Shown here in pieces: positions 35,161 through 43,684 of a stretch of DNA of 48,146 nt. The notes under the pieces were generated by a model. It was not told where the DNA came from. It ran no database searches and saw only the letters and a list, made by a program, of their open reading frames with translations. The position numbers and the translations under genes were made by a program. Origin of the DNA: Haliea sp. (lineage in GTDB: Bacteria > Pseudomonadota > Gammaproteobacteria > Pseudomonadales > Halieaceae); the NCBI GenBank assembly GCA_016704305.1, contig JADJAL010000037.1:1-48146 (forward strand), read 5' to 3'. Within the stretch, counting starts at the first letter, position 1, and each line of letters starts with the position of its first letter.

Positions 35161-35994
35161 GTGAGCGCAGACTTGGTACTGGCACTGCAGGCAGTCATCA
35201 TGGGCATCGTCGAGGGCCTGACCGAATTCCTGCCGATCTCGTCGACCGGTCACCTGATTATCACCGGTCAGCTGCTGGATTTCCTCGATCACGAAAGACG
35301 CAACGTATTCACCATCGTGATCCAGCTTGGCGCGGTGCTGGCGGTGTGCTGGGCGTATCGGCAAAAGATATGGACAATCGCCTCAACGCTGCACCTGTGG
35401 CCGGCACAACGTTTCGTCCTCAACCTGCTGGTCGCTTTCATGCCGGCGGCCCTGATCGGTGTGAGCGCCATCGGCAATATCAAACACTATCTGTTTCACC
35501 CGGTACCGGTCGCGACGGCGCTGATCGTCGGCGGGTTCGTGATTCTGTGGGCGGAGCGTCGTCAACATGTAGTGCGCGTGCAGGATGTCGATGAGATGAC
35601 ATGGAAGCTGGCGCTGAAGATCGGCTTTGCACAATCGCTGGCGCTGGTGCCCGGTGTATCGCGCAGCGGTGCCACCATCATCGGCGGCCTATTCTGCGGG
35701 CTGTCGCGCAAGGCGGCCACGGAGTTCTCGTTTTTTCTTGCGATTCCCACCATGTTCGCGGCAACGGTATACGACCTCTACAAGCATCGCGACCTGCTGA
35801 GCACTGATGATCTCAACCTGTTCCTGTACGGCTTCGTGGCGGCGTTCTGCGCCGGCCTGGTCGCCGTCCGCGTACTGCTGCGCTATGTACAGAATCACGA
35901 CTTTACGCTATTTGCCTACTACCGTATCGGCTTCGGCCTGCTGGTACTGGCGACAGCCTGGCTGGGATGGATCGACTGGAGCAGCGGCGGCTGA
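35161..35994 (+). CDS. uppP: Undecaprenyl-diphosphatase UppP (BacA)
   Basis: 277-residue polytopic membrane enzyme that recycles undecaprenyl pyrophosphate for cell-wall synthesis. Both active-site motifs are present: GIVEGLTEFLPISSTGHLII near the N-terminus and ALVPGVSRSGATIIGGLFCG in the centre. Several membrane helices follow. GTG 35161 is chosen because GAGGACAGG lies just upstream and the family start is MSADLVLALQAVI-like; the open frame reaching back to 35086 is not conserved. Confidence 0.95.
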   Translation: MSADLVLALQAVIMGIVEGLTEFLPISSTGHLIITGQLLDFLDHERRNVFTIVIQLGAVLAVCWAYRQKIWTIASTLHLWPAQRFVLNLLVAFMPAALIGVSAIGNIKHYLFHPVPVATALIVGGFVILWAERRQHVVRVQDVDEMTWKLALKIGFAQSLALVPGVSRSGATIIGGLFCGLSRKAATEFSFFLAIPTMFAATVYDLYKHRDLLSTDDLNLFLYGFVAAFCAGLVAVRVLLRYVQNHDFTLFAYYRIGFGLLVLATAWLGWIDWSSGG

Positions 35995-36062
35995 AGAGTG
36001 CTTGCCAACACACTGCTTTCAACGCTATATAAGCAGTCAATAAAACCAATCCGGGTGACCGT

Positions 36063-36497
36063 ATGACAATGTTCAGCAAGCTGCTCTTAGGTATCGTCCT
36101 TTCCTTCGCAACCAATCTGGCGATGTCCATCGAAGCATCGGATAAAGTCAAAGTGACGCCGCTGCTAAAAACGCAGGAGACCTGGGATGGCAAGCCGATC
36201 GTCTACCCAACAGGAAAAGCAGAAATCACCGGCATGCTGATCGAGGTCGCGCCGGGCGGCGAAACCGGCTGGCATTTGCACCCCGTGCCCTCGTTCGGCA
36301 TGGTGATGGAAGGTGAGCTGGAGGTCGAGTTGAAATCAGGCAAAACGCGGGTGATGAAAGCGGGCGAGTCCGTTGCGGAAACTGTCAATGAACTGCATAA
36401 CGGCCGCAACAAGGGTTCAGTTCCGGTGAAGCTGCTGGTGTTTTATGCTGGCGATACCGAGCTGCCGCTCACGATAAAAGAATCACCCCAACACTAG
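36063..36497 (+). CDS. Secreted cupin-domain protein
   Basis: 144-residue single-domain cupin with signal peptide MTMFSKLLLGIVLSFATNLA. Metal-binding motif 1 is GGETGWHLHPVPSFGMVMEGE (two His), motif 2 is the Glu/His region ETVNELHNGRNKG. Probably periplasmic. Function unknown. Confidence 0.85.
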   Translation: MTMFSKLLLGIVLSFATNLAMSIEASDKVKVTPLLKTQETWDGKPIVYPTGKAEITGMLIEVAPGGETGWHLHPVPSFGMVMEGELEVELKSGKTRVMKAGESVAETVNELHNGRNKGSVPVKLLVFYAGDTELPLTIKESPQH

Positions 36498-36576
36498 GCA
36501 CAAGCTAGCAAAAAACGCGTGTCCCTATGGATGGTGTTGACCGCGGCTCCAGTACTGATCGCACAGAGACTCTTGA

Positions 36577-38193
36577 ATGCCAACGACCACCCCGACAAAG
36601 CAACTGGTCCATTCACCCTATAACCGTCCGCCAGCGGGCGGGGAGAGACAGCGCGCCAGGGGCAGACTCGCCAGAGGCATCATTCACCCGCGCGTTGCAA
36701 CCATATGCGCGGCGCTGCTGCTCGCCGCTTTTGCTAATGCAACCGTACTCGCGTTCGACTTCGAAGATGTCGCCGAACGTGCAAAGGCCAATGCGCAAGC
36801 GCCGTATCGACCTTCAACGAGCACGCCACCCGAGGCGCTGGCGGCACTCACCTACGATCAGTACCGCGACATTCGCTTTCGTCCCGACCGCGCGCTGTGG
36901 CGTGCGGACGAACTGCCGTTCGAGATCATGTTCTTTCACCTGGGCAAGTTCCAGACAGAGCCGGTTGCGATCAATGCGATCACCGCACAGGGGGTTGAGC
37001 ACGTTCGTTATCGCGCCGCCGACTTCGACTACGGCAAGAACACGCTTTCGCCGGATGCCTGGGGCGATATCGGTTTCGCCGGCTTCCGGGTGCACTACCC
37101 GCTGAACAGCGAAGAGTACAAGGACGAGGTAGCCGTGTTCCTGGGTGCCAGCTATTTCCGCGGACTGGGCGCAGGCCAGCGCTACGGCCTGTCCGCCAGG
37201 GGACTTGCGATCGACACGGTCGGCGGTAGCGGCGAGGAGTTTCCACGCTTCAGCGAATTCTGGCTGGTGCAGCCCGCTCCGGGCGCATCGACACTGGTTG
37301 CCTATGCTCTGCTCGATTCAAAGCGCGTGACGGGCGCGTACGAATTCGAGATCCAACCGGGTTCCTCGACAGTAATGAACGTTCGCGCACGGCTGTTCTT
37401 CCGCGACAGTGTCGCGACGCTCGGCATCGCCCCACTCACCAGCATGTACTTCTTCGGCGAGAACCAACCGCATCGCACCGACTTCAGGCCGGAGGTGCAC
37501 GACTCCGATGGCCTGATGGTGGCTACCGGAAGCGGCGAATGGATCTGGCGTCCGCTGATCAATCCACGGCAGACGTTCACCACGTCATTCAGCATGGACG
37601 AGCTGCGCGGCTTTGGACTGATGCAACGCGACCGCAACTTCCACAACTACGAAGATCCCGAGGCGAGCTACGAGAAGCGCCCGAGTGTTTGGGTTGAGCC
37701 GATCGGAGGTTGGGGCGAGGGCCGCATCGAACTCGTCCAGCTCAGCACGCCGGATGAGACCAACGACAATATCGTCGCGTACTGGGTTCCCCGGAAGCAA
37801 CCAGTGGCGGGCGAATCGCTGGAATTCTCCTACCGGCTGCACTGGGAGGGCGATGCGATGCGCAGGCCGCCCGGCGCATGGGTCGTGCAGACGCGTGTCG
37901 GCCGCGGATTCGCCGAACTGGCGGAAGGCGAACAGCAGTTCATCGTCGATTTCGCAGGTCCATCGCTCGACAACCTGCCGCCGGACGCGACCGTCGAGGC
38001 AGTGGTCTCCTCACCTGTGAACGGGGAGGTGCTGGAGAGCAATGCGTATAGAGTCGAAGCGACGGGCGCATGGCGCATGGCGGTGCGCGTCAGGCAGGTT
38101 GATCCAAAGCAGGCCACGGAGTTGCGCGGATTCCTCCAGCGCGGCGAGGATGTGCTGACAGAAACCTGGAGCAATATCCTGCCCGCGAAATAG
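36577..38193 (+). CDS. opgG: Glucan biosynthesis protein OpgG/OpgD (MdoG) family
   Basis: 538-residue periplasmic protein needed for osmoregulated periplasmic glucan backbone branching. Signal-like segment ATICAALLLAAFANATVLAF, then FDFEDVAERAKANAQAPYRP and YDQYRDIRFRPDRALWRADE, the conserved MdoG start. Also conserved: VAVFLGASYFRGLGAGQRYG, LSARGLAIDT, SMYFFGENQPHRTDFRPEVH DSDG. Length matches the family. A partner OpgH glucosyltransferase is not in this window, which is unusual because opgGH usually form an operon; this may be the OpgD paralogue. Confidence 0.9.
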   Translation: MPTTTPTKQLVHSPYNRPPAGGERQRARGRLARGIIHPRVATICAALLLAAFANATVLAFDFEDVAERAKANAQAPYRPSTSTPPEALAALTYDQYRDIRFRPDRALWRADELPFEIMFFHLGKFQTEPVAINAITAQGVEHVRYRAADFDYGKNTLSPDAWGDIGFAGFRVHYPLNSEEYKDEVAVFLGASYFRGLGAGQRYGLSARGLAIDTVGGSGEEFPRFSEFWLVQPAPGASTLVAYALLDSKRVTGAYEFEIQPGSSTVMNVRARLFFRDSVATLGIAPLTSMYFFGENQPHRTDFRPEVHDSDGLMVATGSGEWIWRPLINPRQTFTTSFSMDELRGFGLMQRDRNFHNYEDPEASYEKRPSVWVEPIGGWGEGRIELVQLSTPDETNDNIVAYWVPRKQPVAGESLEFSYRLHWEGDAMRRPPGAWVVQTRVGRGFAELAEGEQQFIVDFAGPSLDNLPPDATVEAVVSSPVNGEVLESNAYRVEATGAWRMAVRVRQVDPKQATELRGFLQRGEDVLTETWSNILPAK

Positions 38194-38201
38194 TGCCTAA
38201 G

Positions 38202-38915
38202 TCACACCAGCGGCTTGACCAGGTATTCACTCATCGGAATCACATCGATCTTTGTGAAGTCGATGAAACGCGCGCAGCTTTCCATCATCGCAGTCAGGTT
38301 TTTCTTGAGCAGGGCCTCATCGCCGCCGGTGGCGTAGAAGGCATGATCCGACGTCATCGCCTCCGGGGGGAAATTTTCCTCGACTATCGCATGGCAGGGC
38401 AGCGCGTCCTCGGACAAGCGGCGCACCACCAGGTTCTGGCGATAGCCGAACGTGGACTGGGTGTCGATGGCTATCTGCGTGTGGCTGTCCTTCCACACTG
38501 CCAGCCACTCCTGCGTATCCATGCTTGCAGGGTGCGACATAAAGACAACATGGCACATGCCATGGACGCGCTCGCCAGGTTTGGACGGATGCCGCTGCTG
38601 GTTCACCAGTGGCTCCGCCTCCGCCACCAGATACGCTGACTTGCGCGCAACATGTTTATCAATCAACGGCTCCCAACTCGAAGCGGCACCGGCGAAATCC
38701 ACCCACAGCGACAGCATCGCATCGGGCACTGGCGCGTGGCTTTCAATTCGCCGTTTGGCGGCCGCCGCTACGGCGCTGTCGGCCACGCACAGTCGCAGGC
38801 CGTGCACGCCTGCCAGTTCCGACAGCGTGGGCGACAGCTGCTTAAGCAGCACGTCGCGAAACTCATCGCCGCTCTGCGCGGGTGATTTCCACAGTGAATA
38901 GAGGATTTTTTCCAT
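38202..38915 (-). CDS. EthD-like (ferredoxin-like fold) domain protein
   Basis: 237-residue cytoplasmic protein. Two related halves: MEKILYSLWKSPAQSGDEFR and GMCHVVFMSHPASMDTQEWL AVWKDSH, the latter typical of EthD domains. Proteins of this kind are common in steroid and aromatic degradation clusters of actinobacteria and proteobacteria, with no established reaction. It precedes an SDR-type gene on the same strand order (SDR ends 22 nt upstream), so co-transcription is likely. Convergent with opgG. Confidence 0.7.
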   Translation of the reverse strand: MEKILYSLWKSPAQSGDEFRDVLLKQLSPTLSELAGVHGLRLCVADSAVAAAAKRRIESHAPVPDAMLSLWVDFAGAASSWEPLIDKHVARKSAYLVAEAEPLVNQQRHPSKPGERVHGMCHVVFMSHPASMDTQEWLAVWKDSHTQIAIDTQSTFGYRQNLVVRRLSEDALPCHAIVEENFPPEAMTSDHAFYATGGDEALLKKNLTAMMESCARFIDFTKIDVIPMSEYLVKPLV

Positions 38916-38937
38916 GGTGCGCGTCCCGCCGTGTGAA

Positions 38938-39708
38938 CTAGATGCCGACCGGTGGAGTGATCGTGGAGGCGTTGTCGATCAACATCTCCGCGCCGTTTAC
39001 AAACCGCGATTCATCGGATGCCAGGTACAACACCAGGTTGGCGATATCTTCCGGTTCGCACATGTTGCCAAACTTACCGAGCTTATCGATATCTTCTTGC
39101 GTGGCCGTCTCCTTGCCGGTGGCGACCTTGACCACCATCGGTGTCTTCACCCCATCCGGGTGAATCGAGTTGCAGCGGATGCCGTTCTTCTGTTCCTTGC
39201 AGTACATCGCGATATTCTTGGTCAGCGCGCGCACCGCGCCTTTGCTGGCGGTGTAGGCCGCGACAAACGACTGCCCATGGATCGCCGCGACGGACGACAT
39301 GTTGATGATGGAACCGCCGCCGGATTTGACCATCACCGGAATCGCGTGCTTGCAACCCAGGAATACGCCATCGCTGTTGACGGAGTTCACCAGGCGCCAC
39401 GATTCCAGCGTGGTGTCGACGATGGTGCCGAGCGCGATGATGCCGGCGTTATTGACCAGGATATCCAGCCTGCCGAATTTCTCGACAGTCGCGGCGATGA
39501 CCGACTTCCAGTTCTCCTCATCGCTCACGTTGAGGCGCATGAACACGGCGTTCGCACCGATCGCGGCTGCGACGGCCTGCCCGTCGGCCTCATTCAGGTC
39601 CGCCACCACCACCTTGGCGCCCTCTCGTGCCAACAATTGCGCATCGGCCTTGCCCATGCCACTGGCGCCCCCGGTAACCAGGGCGACTTTGCCCGCTACT
39701 CTGCCCAT
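38938..39708 (-). CDS. Short-chain dehydrogenase, hydroxysteroid-dehydrogenase-like
   Basis: 256-residue classical SDR. VALVTGGASGMGKADAQLLA (cofactor loop), VVVADLNEADG (Asp after beta2, favouring NAD), ILVNNAGI, IINMSSVAAIHGQSF with catalytic Ser, and AAYTASKGAVR with YxxxK. C-terminal FVNGAEMLIDNASTITPPVG. ATG 39708 fits the family start, with AGAGAG upstream. Related sequences are annotated as 3-alpha/20-beta-hydroxysteroid or glucose dehydrogenases; the nearby ketosteroid isomerase favours a hydroxysteroid, but this is inference. Confidence 0.87.
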   Translation of the reverse strand: MGRVAGKVALVTGGASGMGKADAQLLAREGAKVVVADLNEADGQAVAAAIGANAVFMRLNVSDEENWKSVIAATVEKFGRLDILVNNAGIIALGTIVDTTLESWRLVNSVNSDGVFLGCKHAIPVMVKSGGGSIINMSSVAAIHGQSFVAAYTASKGAVRALTKNIAMYCKEQKNGIRCNSIHPDGVKTPMVVKVATGKETATQEDIDKLGKFGNMCEPEDIANLVLYLASDESRFVNGAEMLIDNASTITPPVGI

Positions 39709-39952
39709 AGATTTACTCTCTTGATTGATTGCCACGAAGATAACTGGCGGCAAGTAAACCAGATGGCTGTGCCCAGCTCAAATACCGCGCCGCTAAACAC
39801 GCTGCAGGGCTATGCAATTGAACCACCGGGTGGCCAGCACTCGCCAGCCCACTGGCCGGATAGTATTCTTGCCCGCATCGATAGCGACATCAGCCCGGGC
39901 AGCGCAAGCTAACGCCTGCCGTGGCACCACAGCAGCAGGACCAGGAACGCGC

Positions 39953-41098
39953 ATGTACAGCTTGTCTCACTACATTTCCAAATACGCATCTATCTACGTG
40001 GCTAACTCCGCGGCTAGCTACTTGGCTAACTACGTGACTCACTACGTACTTCGTATTCTGTGGTGCTGTCTCGGCGCTCTGCTGCTCGCCGCCAGTGCAC
40101 TGGCGAGTGAGGTCGACTACCTCAGTTTTGCGACCGAGGATGAAGCCAATACCACGGAGATTTTTCGCAAGGCCAGCCCGGCGGTGGTGTACGTCACCAA
40201 CAGCGCGCTGCGCCGCAACCTGTTCAACCTCGACGTGATGGAAATTCCGCGCGGTTCGGGAACCGGTTTTGTGTGGGACAAGAACGGATTGGTGGTCACC
40301 AACTTCCACGTTATCGCCGGCGCGCAGAAGCTGACCGTCACGCTGCAGGATCGCTCGGAGCACGAGGCTGACGTGATCGGCGTAGCGCCGGAGAAGGACC
40401 TGGCCGTTCTGCGCATGCAGCGCCCACCCGACAACCTGGTCACGCTGCCACTGGGCGATTCCTCGGAGTTGACCGTAGGGCGCAAGGTGCTGGCCATCGG
40501 CAACCCCTTCGGGCTGGACACCACCCTCACCACCGGTGTTGTCAGCGCGCTGGGGCGTGAAATCCAGGCGCCCGGTAACCGCAAGATCCGCGGCGTGATC
40601 CAGACTGACGCCGCGATCAACCCCGGCAACTCCGGCGGCCCGCTGCTGAATTCGCTGGGGCAGTTGGTCGGCGTAAACGCCGCCATTTACAGCCCCAGCG
40701 GTGCCAGTGCCGGCATCGGCTTCGCCATTCCTGTGAATACCGTGAAGGACGTGGTGCCGCAACTGATCAGCTACGGGCGCGTACTGCGCCCGATGATCGG
40801 CGTGGAACTGGCGAGCGACCGCTGGCTGCAACGCTACCAGATCGAGGGCGTGCCCGTGGTGCAGGTCTATCCCGGGCTGCCCGCCGCCGAGGCGGGCATG
40901 AGTGGCGCGTTTCGCAATGCACGCGGCGACGTGGAACTCGGTGACATCATCACGCATATCGACGACAAACCGATCAGCACACAGGACGATTACTTCAGCG
41001 CGCTGGAGGCCCACCAGCCCGGTGACACGGTCAGCATCACGACACGCCTGGGCGACAGGACACGCACCTACAAGGTTGAGTTGATCGAGTCGCAGTAG
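39953..41098 (+). CDS. HtrA/DegP-type trypsin-like serine protease with PDZ domain
   Basis: 381-residue envelope protease. Catalytic triad His119 (VVTNFHVIAG), Asp149 (EKDLAVLRM) and Ser227 (NPGNSGGPLL). A single PDZ domain follows (GVPVVQVYPGLPAAEAGMSG ... GDIITHIDDKPISTQDDYFS), as in DegS/HhoA-like proteins. A hydrophobic segment ILWCCLGALLLAASALAS anchors or exports it. The N-terminus is odd: before that segment it has about 30 residues built of 8-residue repeats (YISKYASI, YVANSAAS, YLANYVTH), encoded by 24-nt tandem repeats. A start codon closer to the signal segment was not found; ATG 39953 is the likeliest. Confidence 0.9.
   Translation: MYSLSHYISKYASIYVANSAASYLANYVTHYVLRILWCCLGALLLAASALASEVDYLSFATEDEANTTEIFRKASPAVVYVTNSALRRNLFNLDVMEIPRGSGTGFVWDKNGLVVTNFHVIAGAQKLTVTLQDRSEHEADVIGVAPEKDLAVLRMQRPPDNLVTLPLGDSSELTVGRKVLAIGNPFGLDTTLTTGVVSALGREIQAPGNRKIRGVIQTDAAINPGNSGGPLLNSLGQLVGVNAAIYSPSGASAGIGFAIPVNTVKDVVPQLISYGRVLRPMIGVELASDRWLQRYQIEGVPVVQVYPGLPAAEAGMSGAFRNARGDVELGDIITHIDDKPISTQDDYFSALEAHQPGDTVSITTRLGDRTRTYKVELIESQ
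39971..40042 (+). repeat. Three 24-bp imperfect tandem repeats in the htrA-like 5' end
   Basis: Units at 39971-39994, 39995-40018 and 40019-40042, each starting TAC; the last two share 18 of 24 bases and the first two 16 of 24. They are in frame and encode 8-residue repeats ahead of the signal/anchor segment. Confidence 0.7.
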
Positions 41099-41447
41099 TC
41101 AGTTGAGGGCGTGACCTGATTAGATTGGCACTTACTTAAGCTTCGAGACCGGCGGTAAATTGAATGCCATAGGGGCGGGACACGCCGTGAACCCATCCAT
41201 GGGGGCTTGAGCTCGGCGTCCTGCCTCGCACAGTCCCGCCCCTATGGCATTCAATTTACCGCCTACGTGCCACCATTGGACTCACGTGGTTGTCATTCTT
41301 TAGATGCCTCGAAAGTGGCACCGAGGCGCTAAAGCAATTGGCTTAGGGCGGGACTGTGCGAGACATGGATGTCGAGCTCAAGCCCCTATGGATGGGTTCA
41401 GCGCCTAAAGCCATTTAGCGCGACTGGGCAAATGAATAACAATTGGC
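41099..41447. other. Intergenic region filled with inverted repeats
   Basis: 349 nt between the convergent protease and SDR genes. No coding potential. It holds the long hairpin at 41151-41263 and an inverted second copy of its loop at 41346-41402. Confidence 0.8.
41151..41263. repeat. Long perfect inverted repeat, 31-bp arms, repeat copy 3
   Basis: Left arm 41151-41181 (begins GGCGGTAAATTGAATGCCAT) is the exact reverse complement of right arm 41233-41263. The 51-nt loop contains a nested ACGCCG/CGGCGT pair and the small palindrome CCCATCCATGGG. A strong cruciform or RNA hairpin, possibly a bidirectional transcription barrier between convergent genes. The loop and inner arm ends match the repeat family found at 24261 and 41346. 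Confidence 0.9.
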
Positions 41448-41450
41448 TTA
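41335..41450 (-). repeat. Repeat copy 4, inverted relative to copy 3, flanked by 11-bp direct repeats
   Basis: The minus strand of 41346-41402 reads GAACCCATCCATAGGGGCTT, then GAGCTCGACATCCATGTC and TCGCACAGTCCCGCCC, nearly the same as the loop and inner right arm of copy 3. It contains the perfect hairpin GACAT-CC-ATGTC. Identical CAATTGGCTTA occurs at 41335-41345 and 41440-41450 on either side, resembling a target-site duplication. Confidence 0.75.
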
Positions 41451-42197
41451 AGACAACGTCCCGCCATCCACCCGAATATCCTCACCGGTGATGTGAATAC
41501 CATCGTCAGACACCAGCATCGCGATCACGCCCGCCACCACTTCCGGCGCCTTGGCCCCGGTCAGCGACATGATGCGCGGCATCAGTTCGAAATCCATGGT
41601 CTTGGGAAATTTGATGCCGTCCGTCATGCCGGTATTGATATCGCCGGGGCACACGCAATTGGCGCGCACCCCGCGCTTGGCATACTCGACCGCGATGCTG
41701 CGCGTCATCGCCAGCACGCCGCCTTTGCTGGCGGAATAGGCGAGGCCACAGGGCAGGCCTGAAAGGGCCGCGGTGGATGCCGCATTGACGATGCTGCCTT
41801 TCGTTTGCACCAGGTGCGGCAGTACCGCGCGGCACAGGAACATGGTGCCGGTAAGGTTGATCGCGATCAGCTTCTGCCAGTCGCCCGTCTGCAGGTGTTC
41901 CGTGTCGTCAAAGCGCAGTATGCCGGCCATATTGACCAGACCGTGCAGGCTGCCGTAGCGCTCTATGCAGGCGCTGACGCTGTCCTGCACACTGGCTTCA
42001 TCGCTCACGTCACATACCCGCGCGGTGGCCTCTCCACCGGCGGCAACGATCTCGGCGGCGGTTGCCTCGACGGCCTCACGATTGAGATCGACGCAAAATA
42101 CCGCACCGCCTTCCGCCGCGAGGCGCAGCGCGCTGGCCTTGCCGATGCCACTGCCCGCGCCTGTCACAAACACCACTTTGTCCGTAAATCGTTGCAT
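41448..42197 (-). CDS. Short-chain dehydrogenase/reductase
   Basis: 249-residue SDR. VVFVTGAGSGIGKASALRLA, FCVDLNREAVEATA (Asp after beta2, NAD preference), LVNMAGI in place of the usual NNAG, IVNAASTAALSGLP with catalytic Ser, and LAYSASKGGVLAM with YxxxK. C-terminus HITGEDIRVDGGTLS. The Met in the NMAG motif is unusual but known in some members. GGGAGACAATGC lies before ATG 42197. Divergent from the acyl-CoA dehydrogenase/KSI operon, so probably part of the same pathway. Confidence 0.88.
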   Translation of the reverse strand: MQRFTDKVVFVTGAGSGIGKASALRLAAEGGAVFCVDLNREAVEATAAEIVAAGGEATARVCDVSDEASVQDSVSACIERYGSLHGLVNMAGILRFDDTEHLQTGDWQKLIAINLTGTMFLCRAVLPHLVQTKGSIVNAASTAALSGLPCGLAYSASKGGVLAMTRSIAVEYAKRGVRANCVCPGDINTGMTDGIKFPKTMDFELMPRIMSLTGAKAPEVVAGVIAMLVSDDGIHITGEDIRVDGGTLS

Positions 42198-42393
42198 GCA
42201 TTGTCTCCCTGGTTAGGCCGAGAAGGATGCCCGGTGGGGGTGGCATGGTCAATCCGCACGGTACGCAGCAGTAAACCGTTTCCATGTGATTGGCCTGGCA
42301 CAACAGGGTTGGCCTATTTCGTCACTACAGGCTGACTTTTTAAGCCATTGTATGGAAGTGAGTTTGCGGTACCTTTATCCCCATTGGGTACGT

Positions 42394-42406
42394 CCGTATC
42401 ATACGG
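42394..42406. promoter_or_regulatory. Perfect palindrome in the SDR/acyl-CoA dehydrogenase promoter region
   Basis: CCGTAT-C-ATACGG, a 13-bp inverted repeat between the divergent SDR (start 42197) and acyl-CoA dehydrogenase (start 42487) genes. Size and position suit a repressor operator; no regulator gene is adjacent. Assignment is tentative. Confidence 0.4.
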
Positions 42407-42486
42407 CCCCTGCGGCTGTAAGCTCCGTGCAGTTCAAGCCGGCAGATTGTGCCGTGTACGCCTAAGCAGTAGTCGGGAGAAGCAAC

Positions 42487-43672
42487 TTGGAAGACCTGAA
42501 TCAGTTTCGATTGGAAGTGCGCGCGTGGCTTGCCGCCAATTGCCCCCCATCCCAGCGCCAGCCCATGGGAGCAGACGACCAGTATTGGGGCGGTCGCCGG
42601 GGAACATTTCCCAGTGAAGACGCGAAGCTCTGGTTTGAACGCATGCGCGACAAGGGCTGGACCGCGCCTGAATGGCCCACGCAATATGGCGGCGGCGGTT
42701 TGAGCCCGCAGGAGGCGAGGGTACTCAAGGAGGAGATGAAAACCATCCACGCGCGCACCCCGCTGTACAGCATCGGCCTGTGGATGTTGGGGCCTGCGGT
42801 ACTGGAGTACGGCAACGAAGCGCAAAAACAGCAACACATTCGCGCCATCGTCAATGGCGAGATCCGCTGGTGCCAGGGCTACTCCGAGCCCGGCGCAGGC
42901 TCTGACCTGGCGAGCCTGCAGTGCAAGGCGGAGGACATGGGCGACCACTTCCTCGTCAACGGCAGTAAGATCTGGACCACCGGCGCCGACAAATGCGACT
43001 GGATTTTCTGCCTGGTGCGCACCAACCCCAACGTCAAAAAGCAGGAGGGCATCAGTTTCCTGCTGATTGACATGGACGATCCCGGTGTCACGACGTCCCC
43101 GATTCCGCTGATCAGCGGGGAGTCCGAATTCTGCCAGACCTTTTTTGACAACGTGAAAGTGCCCAAGGAGAACCTGGTTGGCGAGTTGAACGCGGGCTGG
43201 TCCGTCGCCAAGGCGCTGCTGGTGCACGAACGCAAGCTGATGGCGGAAATCGGCAGCGACAGCCCGCGGCAGATCCTGCAGCCCAACATGGCGGCCCGCG
43301 AATACCTGGAATTTGAAAACGGCAAAATCGCCGATGCGACGCTGCGCAACGCACTCGTGGAATACGACATGCTGATGCAGGCCGTCGGACTGACGCACTT
43401 CCGCTCATTTGAAGAAAAAAACCATGGCATACGCAGCGGCGCCCATGGTCATGAAGTACGTCGGCACGGAAGCTGAAAAAGCCAAGAGCGAATTGCTGCT
43501 GTCCATTTTGGGCACCCGTGGCGTGGGCTGGGAGGGCAAAGGTTTTACGTTGCAGGAAATCGACACGCTGCGCCTGTGGGCCATGTCCAAAGCCCTGACC
43601 ATCGCCGGCGGCAGTTCCGAAATCCAGCTCAACCTGATCGCCCAGAAAGTTCTTGAACTGCCACAGTCCTAG
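42487..43672 (+). CDS. Acyl-CoA dehydrogenase subunit (catalytic candidate), one frameshift
   Basis: About 395 residues. Family blocks: GWTAPEWPTQYGGGGLSPQE, GEIRWCQGYSEPGAGSDLAS (FAD/substrate loop), VNGSKIWTTGADKCDWIFCL, FCQTFFDNVKVPKENLVGEL, and at the C-terminus LTIAGGSSEIQLNLIAQKVL. Glu248 in LLVHERKLMAE sits where isovaleryl-CoA-dehydrogenase-type enzymes carry the catalytic base. The frame breaks in the A7 run near 43420; removing one A joins HFRSFEEK to TMAYAAAPMVMKYVG. TTG 42487 follows GGGAGAAG. The next acyl-CoA dehydrogenase gene starts 12 nt later, as in the heteromeric enzymes of steroid side-chain oxidation. Confidence 0.88.
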
Positions 43673-43684
43673 GAGCAAACGATA

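Noticed and set aside
39971..40042. CRISPR-like array.
   Set aside because: Units are adjacent 24-bp in-frame repeats without spacers, inside a coding region.
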